From contig NC_017093.1 in the NCBI RefSeq assembly GCF_000284295.1, forward strand, positions 1,116,001-1,180,000: DNA of 64,000 nucleotides, in the 5' to 3' direction. The stretch's first letter is position 1; every line of letters begins with the position of its first letter. Shown piece by piece: positions 40,772-52,121 of this stretch. A program made the translations under genes and the position numbers. A model generated the notes under the pieces. It saw only the letters and a list, made by a program, of their open reading frames with translations. It was not told the origin of the DNA and did no database searches. This DNA comes from Actinoplanes missouriensis 431. GTDB lineage: Bacteria; Actinomycetota; Actinomycetes; Mycobacteriales; Micromonosporaceae.

Positions 40772-42916
40772 TCACCAGACGAGCTTGTCGGACGGGGGTG
40801 TGAACTTCAGCTTCGGTTCGCCCTTCAGGGCGTCCCTCAGCGTCTGGGCGACGGTGAACTTGGACATGGTTCCGCGGCCGCTGCCGACCAGGTGTTCCGG
40901 GTTGTCCGGGTCGGCCACGAAGGCGGAGGCGGCCAGCTGCGGGGTGTAACCGCTGAACCACGCGGTCTTGTTGCCGTCGGTCGTGCCGCTCTTGCCGGCG
41001 ACCGGGCGGCCCAGCACGGCGTGCACCATCTCCGACGTACCCCAGCTTCCGCAGCTGCCGCGCGCGGCGCCGTAACCGGTGACGCAGCGGGCCGCGTCGG
41101 TGGCGGCGCGGGCGACGTTCGTGCTCAGCTCGCGGTGGCAGCGGGGCGCGCCGGTCAGCTTGCCGGCGTGGACGGCGTGCGAGCCGTCCGGGTTGCGGAT
41201 CGACAGGACCGGCAGCGGCTCGCAGTACATGCCTTCCGCGGCGAGCGTGGCGAAGACGTTCGCGATCTCGACCGGGGTGGCGTCGCTGACCCCCAGCGTG
41301 AACGCTCCCCAGCCGGCGGCGTGCTCCGGGGTGGCGAGCTTCCTGTCGACCGGGGTGCGCCAGCGCAGGCCGAGCCGCTCGGCCATCTTGATCGCCTTGT
41401 CCGCGCCGACCTGTTCCTCGAGCTGCACGAAGTACGTGTTCACCGACTTGCCGAAGCCGGTCCACATGGTCTGCCGTCCGGTCATCGACTTGTTGGAGTT
41501 CTTCGGGCACCAGTGGGTTCCGCAGGTCGCCGGGCCGGGCGCGGTGATGTACTGCGAGTAGTACCGCTCCGGCGAGTAGAACGACGTGCTGAGCGGCATC
41601 TTGGCCTCCAGCGCCGCCAGCATCGTGAAGATCTTGAAGGTGGAGCCGGCCTGGTACCCGGCCATGTTGCCGCCGCCGAGCAGCGGGTTCACGGTGTTCG
41701 GATAGTTGCCCTTGGTGTCACGGTCCTGCCGCCAGTCGCTGTGCCGCCCGTTGTCCTCCTGGTCCAGGGAGTACCGCCGGTTGACGGCCATGCTCAGCAC
41801 CCGGCCCGTGCCGGGCTGGATCACGACCTGCCCGTGCGCGAAGGGGCTGGTGCGCCGTTCCTTGTCCAGGACGTGTTCCATGGCGTACCCCTGGATCTTG
41901 GGGTCGATCGAGGTGACGATGCGGTAACCGCCGCGGCGCAGGTTCTCCTCGCGCTCCTGCGGGTTGCGGCCGAACGCCGGCTGCTCACGCCACCAGCTCT
42001 TGAAGTAGTCGCAGAAGAAGCCCCAGTCGTTGTGGGTGCGCGACACCGAGACGCAGTCGTTCGGCGGCACGGTCAGCTTCAGCTTGATCTTCGCCTTCTT
42101 GGCGGCGACGGCCTGTGCCCGGGTGACCGCGCCCATTTTGAGCATCTGGTCGATGACGTAGTTGCGGCGCTGCCGGGCGGCGCGCTGGTCCTTCGTCGCC
42201 GGGTCGTAGGCGGACGGCGCCTTGACCAGCCCGGCGAGCAGCGCCGCCTCGGTGAGGGTGAGGTTTTTCGGCGACTTGGAGAAGAACACCTGGGAGGCCG
42301 CGAAGATCCCGTACGCCCGGTGGCCGAAGTACGCGGCGTTGAGGTAGCGCTCGAGGATCTGGCCCTTGCTGAGCCGCTGTTCGACCTCGATGGCGAGCCG
42401 CATCTCGCGCAGTTTCCGGGTGGCGGTCTGCTCGGTGGCCTCGAGGGCCTCCTTCGGCGTTCTCGCGCTGTCCCGCAGGGCCATCCGGACGTACTGCATG
42501 GTCAGCGTCGACGCGCCCTGGGAGACGCCGCCGGCCTGCTGGTTGGCGACGAAAGCGCGGGCCACGCCCTTGGCGTCGACGCCGTTGTGCTCGTAGAAGC
42601 GGGCGTCCTCGGAGGCGACGATCGCCTTCGTGATGTACGGCGACATCTGTTTGAGCGCGACCTGCTTGCGATGCTCCTCGTAGAAGAGGGTGAGCAGGGT
42701 CTTGCCGTCGTTGGCGTACACATAGGTGGTCTGTGCTGTCGGCACCTCGGTGAGCTCTTCCGGCATGGCCTCCAGCGCGTCGGTGCCGGCCTTGATCCCC
42801 ATTCCGCCGAGGGCGGCGAGGGGATAGGACAGACCGGCGAGGACCAGGCCGGCGATGAGCCCGGCTCGGATCAGGAGGGCGACTCTTCCGACTACGGTGA
42901 GGGGTCGACTCGTCAC
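40772..42916 (-). CDS. Bifunctional class A penicillin-binding protein
   Basis: 714 residues. N-terminal membrane anchor (LLIRAGLIAGLVLAGLSYPLAALGG), glycosyltransferase 51 domain from about 70 to 250 with ASEDARFYEHNGVD (Glu103), GASTLTMQ and ERYLNAAYFG; transpeptidase domain from about 350 with GSTFKIF (nucleophile Ser425), GKSVNTYF (SxN) and VAGKSGTTDG (KTG). It polymerises and cross-links peptidoglycan at the cell surface. Spare cysteines in the transpeptidase part suggest disulfides. No PASTA domain. Divergent from cobC across 106 bp. Confidence 0.94.
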   Translation of the reverse strand: MTSRPLTVVGRVALLIRAGLIAGLVLAGLSYPLAALGGMGIKAGTDALEAMPEELTEVPTAQTTYVYANDGKTLLTLFYEEHRKQVALKQMSPYITKAIVASEDARFYEHNGVDAKGVARAFVANQQAGGVSQGASTLTMQYVRMALRDSARTPKEALEATEQTATRKLREMRLAIEVEQRLSKGQILERYLNAAYFGHRAYGIFAASQVFFSKSPKNLTLTEAALLAGLVKAPSAYDPATKDQRAARQRRNYVIDQMLKMGAVTRAQAVAAKKAKIKLKLTVPPNDCVSVSRTHNDWGFFCDYFKSWWREQPAFGRNPQEREENLRRGGYRIVTSIDPKIQGYAMEHVLDKERRTSPFAHGQVVIQPGTGRVLSMAVNRRYSLDQEDNGRHSDWRQDRDTKGNYPNTVNPLLGGGNMAGYQAGSTFKIFTMLAALEAKMPLSTSFYSPERYYSQYITAPGPATCGTHWCPKNSNKSMTGRQTMWTGFGKSVNTYFVQLEEQVGADKAIKMAERLGLRWRTPVDRKLATPEHAAGWGAFTLGVSDATPVEIANVFATLAAEGMYCEPLPVLSIRNPDGSHAVHAGKLTGAPRCHRELSTNVARAATDAARCVTGYGAARGSCGSWGTSEMVHAVLGRPVAGKSGTTDGNKTAWFSGYTPQLAASAFVADPDNPEHLVGSGRGTMSKFTVAQTLRDALKGEPKLKFTPPSDKLVW

Positions 42917-43022
42917 ACCTCGACACTAAGACAAAAGGGTTCATGTTCCCCCTAAAGGCCCGGACTGAGACGCCCGAACGGCCGAAGTGAGCCCCGCTCA
43001 GGCGTCCGGCATGCTGAGGAGC

Positions 43023-44075
43023 ATGACGTTCGACCTCGATCATCACGGTGACGCCGAGGTGGGGGCGGGCCTGGTCGATCTCGCGGTCAACGTGCGGCAC
43101 CAGGCCATGCCCTCCTGGCTGGCCGATCCGATCGCGGCATCGCTGGGCCGGCTCTCCGCGTACCCGGATGCCCGCGCCGCCACCGCCGCGGTCGCGGCCC
43201 GGCACCGCCGCGACCCGGCCGAGGTGCTGCTGACCGCCGGTGCGGCCCAGGGATTCGTGCTGCTCGCGCAGGCGCTGCGCGGCGCCCGCCGCCCGGTCGT
43301 GGTGCACCCGCAGTTCACCGAGCCGGAGGCCGCGCTGATCAACGCCGGGCACCGGGTGGACCGGGTGCTGCTGCGCGCGGAGGACGGATTCCGGCTGGAC
43401 CCGACGCTGGTGCCGGAGGAGTCCGACCTGGTCTTCGTCGGCAACCCCACCAATCCGACCTCGGTGCTGCACCCCGCCGCCGACGTGGCGAAACTGGCCC
43501 GCCCGGGCCGGGTGCTGGTGGTCGACGAGGCGTTCGCTGACACCACCTACCTGCCCGGCCGGGACGGCGAGCCGGAGTCGCTGGCGGGGGAGACCGCACT
43601 CCCCGGACTCGTGGTGCTGCGCAGCCTCACCAAGACCTGGGGCCTGGCCGGCCTGCGGATCGGGTACCTGCTCGGATCGGCCGATCTGGTGCGCAGGCTC
43701 AAGCCGGCCCTGCCGCTCTGGGCGGTCTCCACGCCGGCGCTCGCCGCCGCCACGGCCTGCGCGTCACCGGTCGCCGTCGCCGCCGAGCGGGAGATCGCGG
43801 CGGAGATGGCGAGGGAGCGCGCCCACCTGGTGGACAGGCTGCGGCACGTGCCGAGCGTCACCATCGCCGGCGAGCCGGCCAGCGCGTTCGTGACCATCCA
43901 TCTGCCGCATGCCGATCAGGTCCGGCTGGAGCTGCGGGAACGCGGGTACGCCGTGCGCCGCGGCGACACCTTCCCGGGGCTGGGCGGGGACTGGTTACGG
44001 ATTGCGGTGCGCGACACTGCCACCACTGACGGATTCGTGCAGACTCTGACCGACGTGATCGAGGAGCGACCGTGA
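43023..44075 (+). CDS. cobC: CobC, PLP-dependent threonine-phosphate decarboxylase-like
   Basis: 350 residues from ATG 43023 (ATG 43011 also possible). It is a fold-type I aminotransferase related to histidinol-phosphate aminotransferases, of the actinobacterial Rv2231c/CobC type; the PLP lysine is in SLTKTWGLAGLRIGYL and NPTNPTSVL binds the cofactor. It probably makes (R)-1-amino-2-propanol phosphate for the nucleotide loop, consumed by CobD. The stop is followed 13 nt later by the cobT start. The order cobC-cobT-cobA gives a short cobalamin operon. Confidence 0.88.
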   Translation: MTFDLDHHGDAEVGAGLVDLAVNVRHQAMPSWLADPIAASLGRLSAYPDARAATAAVAARHRRDPAEVLLTAGAAQGFVLLAQALRGARRPVVVHPQFTEPEAALINAGHRVDRVLLRAEDGFRLDPTLVPEESDLVFVGNPTNPTSVLHPAADVAKLARPGRVLVVDEAFADTTYLPGRDGEPESLAGETALPGLVVLRSLTKTWGLAGLRIGYLLGSADLVRRLKPALPLWAVSTPALAAATACASPVAVAAEREIAAEMARERAHLVDRLRHVPSVTIAGEPASAFVTIHLPHADQVRLELRERGYAVRRGDTFPGLGGDWLRIAVRDTATTDGFVQTLTDVIEERP

Positions 44076-44088
44076 CCCAGGAGCGATC

Positions 44089-45141
44089 GTGACGCTGGAG
44101 ACCACCCTGGCGGCTATCCGGCCCGCCGACGAGCAGGCCATCGCCGCCGCGCGCGAGCTGCAGACCCGGCTCACCAAGCCGGCTGGGTCGCTGGGCACGC
44201 TGGAGGGGCTCGCGGTACGGCTGGCCGGCCTCGCCGGAGTCTGCCCGCCGCCGATGCCGTCGCCGGCCACTGTCGCGGTCTTCGCCGGCGACCACGGCGT
44301 GCACGCGCAGGGCGTGAGCCCGTGGCCGCAGGAGGTCACCGCGCAGATGGTGGCGAACTTCGTGGCCGGCGGCGCGGTGGTCAACGCGTTCGCCCGGCAG
44401 GCCGGCGCGGACGTCATGGTGATCGACGCCGGGGTGGCGATCCCGCTGCACGGCGGACCGAACCTGCTCGACGCGAACGTACGGCGCGGCACCCGGGACA
44501 TGACCGTCGAGCCGGCGCTGACCCGCGAGGAGGCCCTCGCCGCCGTCGAGCTCGGCATCGCGGTCGCCGGCCAGCTCGTCGCCTCGGGCGCGAAATGCCT
44601 GCTCACCGGCGACATGGGGATCGCCAACACGACACCGGCTGCGGCTCTCATCGCGGTCTTCACCGGCGCCGGCCCGGCCGCGGTGACCGGCCGGGGGACC
44701 GGCATCGACGACGCGATGCTGGCGCACAAGACCGAGGTGATCGCCGCGGCGCTGGCCCGGCACACGCCGGATCCGGCGGATCCGCTCGGCGTGCTGGCCA
44801 CGGTCGGCGGTCTGGAGCACGCCGCGCTGACCGGTTTCATCCTGGGCGCTGCCGCACACCGGGTGCCGGTGATCATCGATGGCGTGATCGCGGCCTCGGC
44901 GGCCCTCGCGGCGGCCGCGTTCGCCCCGGACTCGGTGGCCGCGATGGTCGCCGGGCACCGTTCTGCCGAGCCGGGCGCGACGGTCGCGCTCGCCCGTCTC
45001 GGTCTGGAACCGCTGCTCGACCTCGGCATGCGCCTGGGCGAGGGGAGCGGAGCGGCGCTGGCCCTGCCGGTCGTGTCGGCCGCGGTCCGCGTGCTGCACG
45101 AGGTAGCGACGTTCGACAGTGCGGGAGTGTCCGAGAAATGA
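44089..45141 (+). CDS. cobT: Nicotinate-nucleotide:dimethylbenzimidazole phosphoribosyltransferase
   Basis: 350 residues from GTG 44089. It makes alpha-ribazole phosphate from nicotinate mononucleotide and dimethylbenzimidazole. Signature segments: FAGDHGVHAQGVSPWPQEVT, GDMGIANTTPAAAL, GRGTGIDD and the catalytic base Glu in MRLGEGSGAALAL. The 31 nt around its start are an imperfect tandem copy of the cobC end (GGAGCGACCGTGACC then GGAGCGATCGTGACG), which duplicated the stop-start region. Stop overlaps the next gene by 4 nt (ATGA). Confidence 0.93.
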   Translation: MTLETTLAAIRPADEQAIAAARELQTRLTKPAGSLGTLEGLAVRLAGLAGVCPPPMPSPATVAVFAGDHGVHAQGVSPWPQEVTAQMVANFVAGGAVVNAFARQAGADVMVIDAGVAIPLHGGPNLLDANVRRGTRDMTVEPALTREEALAAVELGIAVAGQLVASGAKCLLTGDMGIANTTPAAALIAVFTGAGPAAVTGRGTGIDDAMLAHKTEVIAAALARHTPDPADPLGVLATVGGLEHAALTGFILGAAAHRVPVIIDGVIAASAALAAAAFAPDSVAAMVAGHRSAEPGATVALARLGLEPLLDLGMRLGEGSGAALALPVVSAAVRVLHEVATFDSAGVSEK

Positions 45142-46346
45142 GCCTTTATCCGCTGGCCCTGCGGCTGACCGGCCGCCGCGTCCTGGTGGTCGGCGGTGGC
45201 AGTGTCGCCACCCGCCGCGTCCCGGCCCTGATCGCCGCGGGCGCGCAGATCGAGATCGTGGCCCCCGAGCTCACCCCGGCCCTGCGTTCGCACGTCGACG
45301 CCGGGCGGGCGGTCTGGACGCCGCGGCGCTTCGCACCCGGCGACGTCGAGGGTGCGTGGCTGGTCCATGTGGCGATCGACGACCCGCACGCTGCCGCCGA
45401 GGTGAGCGCGGCGGCGGAGGCTTCCCGCATCTTCTGCGTACGGGCGGACGACCGTGACGCCGCGACCGCGTGGACACCGGCCGTCACCCGCCACGGCCAA
45501 GTGACCGTGGCGGTGACCGACGGTGGCGACCGCCGCCGTGCGATGGCGGTGCGTGACCTGGTCGCGCACGCTCTCGAGGCGGCGCCACCGGCCGCGGCCG
45601 AGTACAAGGGCGTGGCCCTGGTCGGCGGCGGCCCGGGCGACCCCGAGCTGATCACGGTGAAGGGCCGCCGGCTGCTCGCCGCGGCGGACGTGGTGGTCGC
45701 TGACCGGCTGGTGCCCGGCGTGCTCCTCGGCGAGCTGCGTCCCGAGGTCGAACTGATCGACGCCGCCAAGATCCCGTACGGGCCGTCGGCCGCCCAGGAG
45801 GAGATCAACCGGATCCTGGTGGACCGCGCCCAGCAGGGCAAGTTCGTGGTCCGGCTCAAGGGCGGCGACAACTTCGTCTTCGGCCGGGGCGGCGAGGAGG
45901 CTCTGGCCTGCGCCGAGGCCGGTGTGCCGGTGGTCGTGGTGCCCGGTGTGACGAGCTCGATCGCGGCGCCCGCGCTGGCCGGCATCCCGGTCACGCACCG
46001 CGGGGTGGCGCACGAGTTCACCGTGGTCTCCGGTCACATCCCGCCGGATCACGCGGATTCGCTCGTCGACTGGCCGGCGCTGGCCCGGCTGCGCGGCACC
46101 CTCGTGGTGCTGATGGGCCTGAAGAACCTGCCGAAGATCGCCGAGCGGCTGATCGCCGAGGGCCGGTCGCCGGAGACGCCCGTCGCGGTGGTGCAGGAGG
46201 GGTCGACCGCGCACCAGCGCTCGCTGCGCAGCACGCTCGGCGCGGTGACCGCCGACGTGGCCGGGGCGGGCATCCGTCCGCCGGCCGTCGTGGTGATCGG
46301 TGAGGTCGTAGAGGTGGCCGACGAGTTCACTCCGGCGACCAGTTGA
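45138..46346 (+). CDS. cobA: Siroheme/uroporphyrinogen-III methyltransferase fusion (CysG-like)
   Basis: 402 residues. Residues 1-150 are the precorrin-2 dehydrogenase/ferrochelatase part (VLVVGGGSVATRRVPALIAAGA, IFCVRADDRDAATAWTPA), lacking the usual long dimerisation domain. Residues 160-395 are the uroporphyrinogen-III C-methyltransferase (ALVGGGPGDPELITVKGRRLL, FVVRLKGGDNFVFGRGGEEA). It supplies precorrin-2 for siroheme and, by the usual route, cobalamin. Translationally coupled with cobT. A terminal conserved structured element lies just after the stop. Confidence 0.92.
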   Translation: MSLYPLALRLTGRRVLVVGGGSVATRRVPALIAAGAQIEIVAPELTPALRSHVDAGRAVWTPRRFAPGDVEGAWLVHVAIDDPHAAAEVSAAAEASRIFCVRADDRDAATAWTPAVTRHGQVTVAVTDGGDRRRAMAVRDLVAHALEAAPPAAAEYKGVALVGGGPGDPELITVKGRRLLAAADVVVADRLVPGVLLGELRPEVELIDAAKIPYGPSAAQEEINRILVDRAQQGKFVVRLKGGDNFVFGRGGEEALACAEAGVPVVVVPGVTSSIAAPALAGIPVTHRGVAHEFTVVSGHIPPDHADSLVDWPALARLRGTLVVLMGLKNLPKIAERLIAEGRSPETPVAVVQEGSTAHQRSLRSTLGAVTADVAGAGIRPPAVVVIGEVVEVADEFTPATS

Positions 46347-46351
46347 CGGTA

Positions 46352-46474
46352 GCGATTCGCCGCCGCTGAGATGCGGCTCGATTTACCGACGCCCGCGGGG
46401 TTTGCGGGTGGCGGGAAATCGACCCGCATCTCAGCGTTTACCAGGCGAATCGCAGCGGAGCGAAGCGGAGCCAG
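46352..46474. repeat. Structured intergenic element, copy 1
   Basis: Outer stem GCGATTCGCC/GGCGAATCGC (46352-46361 with 46444-46453), inner stem of 13 bp (46364-46376 with 46424-46436), 2x2 internal loop, a further CGATTT/AAATCG stem, an apical hairpin CCCGC-GGGGTTT-GCGGG (46392-46408) within a 25-nt block (46388-46412) identical to copy 2, and a 20-nt 3' tail (46455-46474) identical to copy 2. It lies between convergent cobA and otsA. See copy 2 at 52122. Confidence 0.9.
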
Positions 46475-46480
46475 CAAGCT

Positions 46481-46514
46481 GAGCGCCGGGCCGAAGACGG
46501 CCCGGCGCCGAAAA
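46481..46514 (-). terminator. Terminator-like hairpin before otsA end
   Basis: GCGCCGGGCC/GGCCCGGCGC with a 6-nt loop, followed on the plus strand by GAAAA; on the minus strand it follows the otsA stop. It may end otsA transcription, separate from the structured element beside it. Confidence 0.65.
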
Positions 46515-46523
46515 GCAGAGTTT

Positions 46524-47936
46524 CTAGGCCTCTTCGACGTCCTTGCTCTCGCCCACGCCGAGCTCGTCCAGGAACGTCTTCGCCCAGCGTGCGACGTCGT
46601 GTGTGCGCAGATGGCGCTGCATGACACGCATCCGGCGCTTGAGCTCGGCCGGCTCGGCGCCGACCGCACGCAGCAACGCGTCCTTCACGCCGTCCGGGTC
46701 GTGCGGGTTGCAGAGGAACGCCTGGCGCAGCTCGGTCGCCGCACCGGCGAACTCGCTGAGCACCAGCGCGCCGCCGGTGTCGCCCCGGCAGGCGATGTAC
46801 TCCTTGGCGACCAGGTTCATGCCGTCGCGCAGCGGGGTCACCATCATGACGTCGGCCGCCGCGTACATCGCGGCGAGTTCCTGCTTGCTGACCGACTGAT
46901 GCAGGTAGTGCACGGCGGGCGTGCCGACCTTGCCGAACTCGCCGTTGATCCGGCCGACCTCGCGCTCGACCTTCACCCGCAGCGTCTGGTAGTGCTCGAC
47001 CCGCTCCCGGCTGGGCGTCGCCACCTGGATCATCACCGCGTCGCCGACGTTGAGCTTGCCGTCGGCGAGCAGCTCGCGGAACGCCTTGAGGCGCAGCTCG
47101 ATGCCCTTGGTGTAGTCCAGGCGGTCGACCCCGAGGATCACCGTCTCCGGGTCGCCCAGCTCGGCGCGGATCTGCTTGGCCCGGGCCTGCACCTCTTCAG
47201 TGGCGGCGAGGCGTTCCATGTCCTTGGTGTCGATGCTGATCGGGAACGCGCCGGCCTTGACGCTGCGCCCGTCCACCTTGATCGACTGGCCCTCGTAGCG
47301 CAGGCCGAGAAGGTGCCGGGCGAGCCGCACGAAGTTCTGCGCGGCGAGCCGCTGCTGGAAACCGACCAGGTCGGCGCCGAGCAGGCCACGCAGGATCTCG
47401 GCGCGGAACGGCATCTGCATGAACAGCTCGATCGGCGGGAACGGGATGTGCAGGAAGAACCCGATCCGCAGGTCCGGCCGCATCTCCCGGAGCAGGGCGG
47501 GCACCAGCTGCAGCTGGTAGTCCTGCACCCAGACGGTCGCGCCCTCGGCGGCGACCTCGGCGGCCGCCTCGGCGAACCGCTGGTTGACGATCCGGTACGT
47601 CTCACGCCAGCGACGCTTGTACACCGGGGTTTCGACCGCGTCGTGGTACAGCGGCCAGATCGTGGCGTTGGACTGACCCTCGTAGTAACGCTCCAGCTCT
47701 TCGGCACTGAGCGGGACCGGATGGATGTGGATGCCTTCGAGGTCGAACGGCTCGGGCGCCGGGCCTGAGCCACCCGCCCAGCCGATCCAGGTGCCCTGGT
47801 GCTCGGTCAGCACCGGGTGCAGCGCCGTGACCAGCCCGCCGGGGCTTGGGCGCCACTGTTTCTCACCGTCCGGCGTGGTGATCTCGTCCACTGGCAAACG
47901 GTTGGCGACGACGACGAAGGAACTTCGTTCGGCCAC
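46524..47936 (-). CDS. otsA: Trehalose-6-phosphate synthase
   Basis: 470 residues from GTG 47936 with GGAGGTG eight bases upstream. GT20 enzyme combining UDP- or GDP-glucose and glucose 6-phosphate. Typical segments: [61 protein letters not shown] and [17 protein letters not shown]. No phosphatase domain is fused. The product protects against osmotic and heat stress. It is convergent with cobA and divergent from the small membrane protein gene across 78 bp or more. Confidence 0.94.
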   Translation of the reverse strand: MAERSSFVVVANRLPVDEITTPDGEKQWRPSPGGLVTALHPVLTEHQGTWIGWAGGSGPAPEPFDLEGIHIHPVPLSAEELERYYEGQSNATIWPLYHDAVETPVYKRRWRETYRIVNQRFAEAAAEVAAEGATVWVQDYQLQLVPALLREMRPDLRIGFFLHIPFPPIELFMQMPFRAEILRGLLGADLVGFQQRLAAQNFVRLARHLLGLRYEGQSIKVDGRSVKAGAFPISIDTKDMERLAATEEVQARAKQIRAELGDPETVILGVDRLDYTKGIELRLKAFRELLADGKLNVGDAVMIQVATPSRERVEHYQTLRVKVEREVGRINGEFGKVGTPAVHYLHQSVSKQELAAMYAAADVMMVTPLRDGMNLVAKEYIACRGDTGGALVLSEFAGAATELRQAFLCNPHDPDGVKDALLRAVGAEPAELKRRMRVMQRHLRTHDVARWAKTFLDELGVGESKDVEEA

Positions 47937-48014
47937 GCTGAGTACACCTCCGAGTGGTTTCTGTTCCCAAGGCGAGCCTACTGTGCGTAAGCTGCCGCGG
48001 TTCACCGCCTGGCG

Positions 48015-48566
48015 ATGGACCGGTTGGAACCGGGGTGCCATCCTGAGCCGGTGGCTCCCCTCGATGATCATTCCCAGCAGCGGCGTCCGTTGTTCTTCCC
48101 TGTGGTGATCGCCACGGTGCTGCTGACGATTATCGGGATGATCGGTGGATACCTCCTCGGAGAGGAACGAAACCGGAAGAGCGCCACACCTTCTTCCTCG
48201 TCCGCGCCGGCGCTGGATCTCGTCGATGGTCCGCCGTGCCCGGAACAGACCCAGAAGGCGGGTGCGATCCAGGGCGCCAGCGGCGAGCTGATCCAGGTGC
48301 TGCGGGTGCGAACTGCCCGCAAGACGGTGGTCTGGATCTGCCAGGACCGGGCCGGGGCGCTCTACTACCACGCCAACAAGGGCGGCACCGATGCCGAATG
48401 GGTCGAGAACAAGACCGCGCTCTTCCTGGCCGGGGTGTGGCGGGACAGCAACGGCGCCTACGTGGCGACGGCCGTCGACGGCGCGGTCTTCGCGGTCGAC
48501 CGGGAGCGGTTGCGGATCACCCATGCGGACGGCCGGGAGGAGACTCAGAAGGTGGTCGGGGAGTAA
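48015..48566 (+). CDS. Membrane-anchored protein, unknown function
   Basis: 183 residues from ATG 48015 (or GTG 48051). One N-terminal membrane helix ([26 protein letters not shown]), then a Ser-rich linker and a folded extracytoplasmic domain with two cysteines (GPPCPEQTQ and [10 protein letters not shown]) that may pair. No family recognised. Divergent from otsA, upstream of ettA. Confidence 0.65.
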   Translation: MDRLEPGCHPEPVAPLDDHSQQRRPLFFPVVIATVLLTIIGMIGGYLLGEERNRKSATPSSSSAPALDLVDGPPCPEQTQKAGAIQGASGELIQVLRVRTARKTVVWICQDRAGALYYHANKGGTDAEWVENKTALFLAGVWRDSNGAYVATAVDGAVFAVDRERLRITHADGREETQKVVGE

Positions 48567-48671
48567 ACCTGCCGGGGTTGTCGTTCGTAGTCACGGGAGT
48601 ACCTGGAAAGATTGCCCCTTGATCCCTGGCTAGCTCCCCGATAATTCGCGATCTTGGAGGTAGGGCACACC

Positions 48672-50340
<1,669 letters not shown>

Positions 50341-50348
<8 letters not shown>

Positions 50349-50751
50349 TCGATTTGTGTATGACGTGCCCGTGCGCTGGTCCGACATGGACGCGTACGGG
50401 CACGTCAACAACGCGCGCTTCCTCACCCTCTACGAGGAGGCGCGCGTGGCGATGTTCTTCGTCGGCGCCCGCGCGCACGGGCTCGGCTCCTTCGAGGAGG
50501 GCATCGTGATCGCCCGGCACGAGATCGACTACCTGCGTCCGGTGGACTTCGGCGATCCGGTACGGGTGGAGATGTGGATCTCCGCTCTCAAGACGGCCTC
50601 GTTCACGGTGGACTACGAGCTCTACGACGACGGCGTCCTGGCCTCCAAGGCGCGGTCGGTCTGCGTGCCGTACAACCTGGCCGAGGGGCATCCTCGGCGG
50701 CTCTCCGCCGAGGAGAAGGACTTCCTGACGCCCTATTGGATCCGGTCATGA
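50341..50751 (+). CDS. Acyl-CoA thioesterase, 4HBT hotdog fold
   Basis: 136 residues from GTG 50341, 8 nt inside the ettA end. Starts RWSDMDAYGHVNNARF with Asp17 in the usual catalytic position and has the hotdog helix FLTLYEEARVAMF. It hydrolyses acyl-CoA thioesters or serves as a promiscuous housekeeping enzyme. The ettA-thioesterase adjacency is conserved in mycobacteria (Rv2477c-Rv2475c, from memory). Overlaps the next gene by 4 nt. Confidence 0.9.
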
Positions 50752-51407
50752 GTGGGCACGGCCTGCTCGGGGTTCCCGACGCAGGCGCGTTCCTGGCCCG
50801 GCTCACCCGCCTGGACCCGGCCGCTCCGGTGCGTCTGCGCTCGTCCGGCGGGCGGACCGCCCTCTGGGCCCGGCTTCCCTGGGACGTGCTGGTCACTCGC
50901 GAGGTGGCCGGTCCCGGACCGGGCGACGCCACGGTCTCCGCCGCCGAGCTGCTCGCGGTGCTGGCGGCCGGCGGCGATCGCCTGCCGGAGCGGCGTGACG
51001 TGCTGTGGCGCTGGCCGCTTCCGCCGGCCGCGTCGCGATCGGTGGAGTCGGTGGCCGGTTCCGAACTGGAGCGGCTGGCCAGCGCGGCGGCCGGGACCCT
51101 GCGGGAGATCGCCGCCGGCGGCATGTCCGGGCGGTCGGTCGGTCAGCGGGCGGTCCGGGACGCGTTGCTCGACCACATCGCTCTGGTCGTCACGCCGGAC
51201 GACGGCGCGCCGGTCCAGGTCTCTCAGCGGCTCGTGCAGGCGGTCGCCCGGATGGGTTTCCTCGGTCCGCTGGGCGGCGACCGTCCTGAGGCGAGGGTCC
51301 GTCTGGCCGGTAGCTGGGTGGGAATTTCTGCACCATATGGAGTAGCGTGGCGACAGAGCGTGCATAAATTGACCGTTACTCCGATGTCAAGTCACCCGAA
51401 AGGGTGA
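50748..51407 (+). CDS. Protein of unknown function in the ettA operon
   Basis: 219 residues from ATG 50748, overlapping the thioesterase stop by 4 nt. Leucine- and alanine-rich, no signal or strong membrane helix, with a regular alternating pattern (DAGAFLARLTRLDPAAPVRL, later RALLDHIALVV). No family recognised. The stop codon lies inside a perfect 7-bp hairpin with a GAAA tetraloop. Confidence 0.68.
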   Translation: MSGHGLLGVPDAGAFLARLTRLDPAAPVRLRSSGGRTALWARLPWDVLVTREVAGPGPGDATVSAAELLAVLAAGGDRLPERRDVLWRWPLPPAASRSVESVAGSELERLASAAAGTLREIAAGGMSGRSVGQRAVRDALLDHIALVVTPDDGAPVQVSQRLVQAVARMGFLGPLGGDRPEARVRLAGSWVGISAPYGVAWRQSVHKLTVTPMSSHPKG

Positions 51408-51408
51408 C
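51391..51408 (+). terminator. GNRA-tetraloop hairpin over a stop codon
   Basis: GTCACCC-GAAA-GGGTGAC forms a perfect 7-bp stem with a GAAA tetraloop that includes the TGA stop of the ettA operon's third gene. No U tract follows; it may mark the 3' end or affect termination of translation. Confidence 0.55.
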
Positions 51409-51536
51409 ACCACATCGTTCTTATGGATCCGCCCTCCGGTTGGGGGGATGACCTTCAGGAACTGTACGGGTACCGTCGGCCCTCGGATCCCCTGCAACGT
51501 CCGGCAGCGGGTCTGTTGGGGAGCGAGGTGCACACG

Positions 51537-52118
51537 ATGCCGTGGTGGTCATGGCGTCCGGGATCGGCGTCGTCTAACGAGCCGGACACCGGTGGCGAAG
51601 TGGCGGTGCAGAGCACCGTTCGCGTCGGAGTCCCAGCCCAGCGCGAGCCATCCCGAACCGCAGTTCCAGCCGACCTGTCGTCGACCGGATCGTCCGACGT
51701 GGTCGAGCCGGTGACGCTGACGCGCATCGGGAAGGCGCTCGACCTGCTCGACATAAGGTTCCTCGCCGACGGCGGCGGCAGCCTGCTGGCCATGTGGGAG
51801 CGGCACGCCGTGCTGTTCACCCTGGAGGGGCCGGACGACGAGATCCTGGTGATGCGGGCCCGTCCGCACGCGACGGTGCCGCCGGACTGGGCGGACCGGG
51901 CATATCGGGTGGTCAACGAGTGGAACCACACGCGGCGCTTCTGCAAGGCCTACGTGGGTGACCCGACCGAGCGCGGTCAGCTGCCTATCTATGCGGAGCT
52001 GCAGGTGCCGCTCGCGGCCGGCGCGCACGACACCCTCCTGGTCGAGATGCTGGACTGCGGAGCAGCCGTCGCCACGTCATTCGTCGACTGGCTCCACGAC
52101 GAAGGAGCCCTGCTGTAG
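51537..52118 (+). CDS. YbjN-domain protein
   Basis: About 193 residues from ATG 51537 (GAGGTG six bases upstream; an ATG at 51423 is also open). The C-terminal 140 residues show the YbjN pattern (TRIGKALDLLDIRFLADGGGSL, YRVVNEWNHTRRFCKAYV). YbjN-like proteins are sensory or chaperone-like modulators of stress and motility in proteobacteria, undefined in actinomycetes. The N-terminal 50 residues are Ser/Pro rich. Confidence 0.78.
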   Translation: MPWWSWRPGSASSNEPDTGGEVAVQSTVRVGVPAQREPSRTAVPADLSSTGSSDVVEPVTLTRIGKALDLLDIRFLADGGGSLLAMWERHAVLFTLEGPDDEILVMRARPHATVPPDWADRAYRVVNEWNHTRRFCKAYVGDPTERGQLPIYAELQVPLAAGAHDTLLVEMLDCGAAVATSFVDWLHDEGALL

Positions 52119-52121
52119 CTC

